From NCBI RefSeq assembly GCF_003226565.1, contig NZ_QKOE01000005.1, forward strand, positions 260,489 to 324,488: a DNA stretch of 64,000 nucleotides, given 5' to 3'. The translations under genes were made by a program, and so were the position numbers. This DNA is from Parazoarcus communis SWub3 = DSM 12120. GTDB taxonomy: Bacteria > Pseudomonadota > Gammaproteobacteria > Burkholderiales > Rhodocyclaceae. The notes under the pieces were generated by a model. That model had not been told where the DNA came from. It was given only the letters and a program-made list of their open reading frames with translations, and did not search any database. This document shows positions 62,535-64,000 of this stretch, in pieces. Position 1 is the first letter of the stretch. Each line of letters opens with the position of its first letter.

Positions 62535-63596
62535 ATGAGCTACGAGCTGACCATCGAGCCCCTGGGCCAGACCATCGAGATCGAGGAGGGGCAGACCATT
62601 CTCGACGCCGCCTTGCGTGCCGGCATCTATCTGCCCCATGCCTGCTGTCACGGTCTGTGTGCAACCTGCAAGGTGCAGGTCACCGACGGCGAAGTCGAGC
62701 ACGGCGAAGCCTCGAGCTTCGCGCTGATGGATTTCGAGCGCGACGAGGGCAAATGCCTGGCCTGCTGTGCGCGGGCCGAGAGCGACCTCGTGATCGAAGC
62801 CGAGATCGACGAGGACCCCGATGCCGAAAATCTGCCGGTGCGGGATTTCGATGGCACCGTGAGCCGCATCGAGAGCTTGACGCCCACCATCAAGGGCGTC
62901 TGGATCAAGCTCGACCAGCCCGAGGGCATGCGCTTCCAGGCGGGCCAGTATGTCAACCTGGCCTTGCCCGGCGGCATCGGCAGTCGTGCGTTCTCGATTG
63001 CCAGTGCGCCTTCCGTGGCGGGCGAAATCGAACTCAACGTCCGCATCGTGCCGGGCGGCGAGGGCACGACCTATGTGCATGAAAAGCTGCGCGCCGGCGA
63101 CCGCATCCGCGTCGCCGGCCCCTACGGGCGCTTCTTCGTCAAGAAATCCGCCAATGTGCCGGTGGTCTTCATGGCGGGCGGCTCCGGTTTGTCGAGCCCG
63201 CGCTCGATGATCCTCGATCTGCTGGAAGGGGGCTTCGATCAGCCCATCACGCTGGTCTACGGCCAGCGCAACCGCGACGAACTTTACTATCACGACGCGT
63301 TTCTCGCGCTGGCGGAGCAGCACCCCAACTTCCGTTATGTCCCGGCGCTCTCGCACGAGCCCGAAGGCAGCGGCTGGCAGGGTTTCCGCGGCTTCGTCCA
63401 CGAGGCGGCAAAGGCCGCCTTCGACAACGACTTTCGCGGCAACAAGGCCTACCTGTGCGGGCCGCCGCTGATGATCGAGGCTTGCATCTCCACCCTGATG
63501 CAGGGCCGCCTGTTCGAGCGCGACATCTACACCGAGAAATTCATCTCGGCCGCAGACGCGCAGCAGGTGAGGAGTCCGCTGTTCAAGGCCATTTGA
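62535..63596 (+). CDS. dmpP: phenol hydroxylase reductase (DmpP-type)
   Basis: A 353-aa reductase passing electrons from NADH to the oxygenase. It has an N-terminal plant-type [2Fe-2S] domain (Cys37, Cys42, Cys45 and a later Cys in KCLACC), an FAD domain (RAFSIASAP, about residue 155) and a NAD domain (VFMAGGSGLSSPRSM, YLCGPPLMIEA). Last gene of the operon in the window; no further meta-pathway gene follows before the transposase remnant. Confidence 0.95.
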   Translation: MSYELTIEPLGQTIEIEEGQTILDAALRAGIYLPHACCHGLCATCKVQVTDGEVEHGEASSFALMDFERDEGKCLACCARAESDLVIEAEIDEDPDAENLPVRDFDGTVSRIESLTPTIKGVWIKLDQPEGMRFQAGQYVNLALPGGIGSRAFSIASAPSVAGEIELNVRIVPGGEGTTYVHEKLRAGDRIRVAGPYGRFFVKKSANVPVVFMAGGSGLSSPRSMILDLLEGGFDQPITLVYGQRNRDELYYHDAFLALAEQHPNFRYVPALSHEPEGSGWQGFRGFVHEAAKAAFDNDFRGNKAYLCGPPLMIEACISTLMQGRLFERDIYTEKFISAADAQQVRSPLFKAI

Positions 63597-63893
63597 TAGA
63601 TGCCGGGTGGCGGGCTGTACAGGCTTTTGCCCGGCATGTTCATCCGGTAAAAGAAGCTTGACAGGGTCGTGAGCGTCGGCGCGTCAGTCGTGCTGGCGTG
63701 GGCGTCGGTGTGTCGGAGCGATGGCGGGGTATGGTTGCCGCGGGGACGGCAGGTCGGCCTCGCCGGCCATTCACCCCTCGTCGGTGGCGACGATCTCCTG
63801 GGCAGGGATCAGCCCCCACGGACGGATGATCGACCAATCCGACCTGACACGCCTCGCTCGTGGCGACGGTTTTCGTAGATACTGTTATTCAGG
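63597..63893. other. non-coding stretch between dmpP and an IS110-type transposase end
   Basis: No supported gene. An 8-bp hairpin (ATGCCGGG at 63600-63607 and its complement at 63630-63637, loop 22) may terminate the phenol operon, though it has no T run. The left end of an IS element is probably in this stretch, but I cannot fix the boundary. Confidence 0.4.
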
Positions 63894-64000
63894 TCAAGCG
63901 TTATGAAGCTGCGGATTGAATGGTTTGCCGGACTTGAGCACCCCGAAGGCCACATGGATGAGCTTTCGCATCATGGCGCCGATCATGACCATGGGCGGCT
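63894..64000 (-). mobile_element. 3' end of an IS110/IS1111-family transposase gene (partial)
   Basis: Read on the minus strand the frame gives [22 protein letters not shown] then [13 protein letters not shown] and TGA at 63896-63894. The IGAMMRKL and PFNP patterns are typical of the end of IS110/IS1111-family transposases. Only the last 34 codons are in the window; the rest continues to the right. Such elements have no simple terminal repeats, so the IS edge is uncertain. Confidence 0.75.

Noticed and set aside
63600..63640. Terminator after dmpP
   Set aside because: The stem is only 8 bp with a 22-base loop and no T run follows, so it is not called as a terminator.

Overview
The window looks like a chromosomal segment of a GC-rich betaproteobacterium, most likely Rhodocyclales (the Azoarcus / Aromatoleum / Thauera group). 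The pointers are the aceE-aceF-lpdA pyruvate dehydrogenase operon with lipoyl domains on both E2 and E3, the purE-purK-Sua5 neighbourhood, and a DmpR-controlled phenol hydroxylase operon. This placement is inferred from gene content; no 16S or marker-gene comparison was possible.

Region 1 (1-27954) is most of a secondary, lateral-type (Flag-2-like) flagellar locus. In order it holds the end of a sigma-54 activator (LafK-like), fliEFGHIJ, flgM-flgN, fliD-S-T-K-L, a sigma-28 gene, motA-motB, a convergent ToxR-like membrane regulator (LafZ-like) with an overlapping single-pass partner, two tandem short flagellins, flgA on the minus strand, flgBCDEFGHIJKL and a LafW-like protein. The export apparatus and switch genes (flhA/B, fliM/N/P/Q/R) are not present and probably lie to the left. 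Four operons (flgM, fliD and both flagellins) are preceded by the same motif, TTAAG-like then GTCGCCYT, always with 19 nt from TAAG to GTCG. That is the spacing of sigma-28 promoters but with an altered -10 box. flgB has a near-consensus sigma-54 promoter. The locus therefore appears to carry its own LafK/sigma-54 to LafS/sigma-28 cascade.

Region 2 (28087-45660) is housekeeping: a small orphan protein, a 44-bp perfect palindrome, lpdA-aceF-aceE, an orphan periplasmic amino-acid-type binding protein facing a PAS histidine kinase and FixJ-type regulator across a region with a MITE-like inverted repeat, a K+/H+ antiporter, folD, purE, purK, a Sua5-type tRNA t6A enzyme and tRNA-Ala(CGC).

Region 3 (45661-64000) has accessory character. 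It holds a FitAB/VapBC-type toxin-antitoxin pair whose antitoxin carries an in-frame stop, a GNAT/DUF1778 toxin-antitoxin pair, and a CatR/BenM-like LysR regulator with a perfect ATAC-N7-GTAT site. The LysR gene faces an envelope cluster (DUF1302 outer-membrane protein, DUF1329 protein, YCF48-like propeller, RND permease). Next come a DmpR/XylR-type activator and a sigma-54-driven operon of [2Fe-2S] ferredoxin, catechol 2,3-dioxygenase and the six-gene phenol hydroxylase. The window ends in the 3' end of an IS110-family transposase gene. Together the right-hand genes would sense, possibly transport, hydroxylate and ring-cleave phenolic compounds; the lower meta-pathway genes are not in the window.
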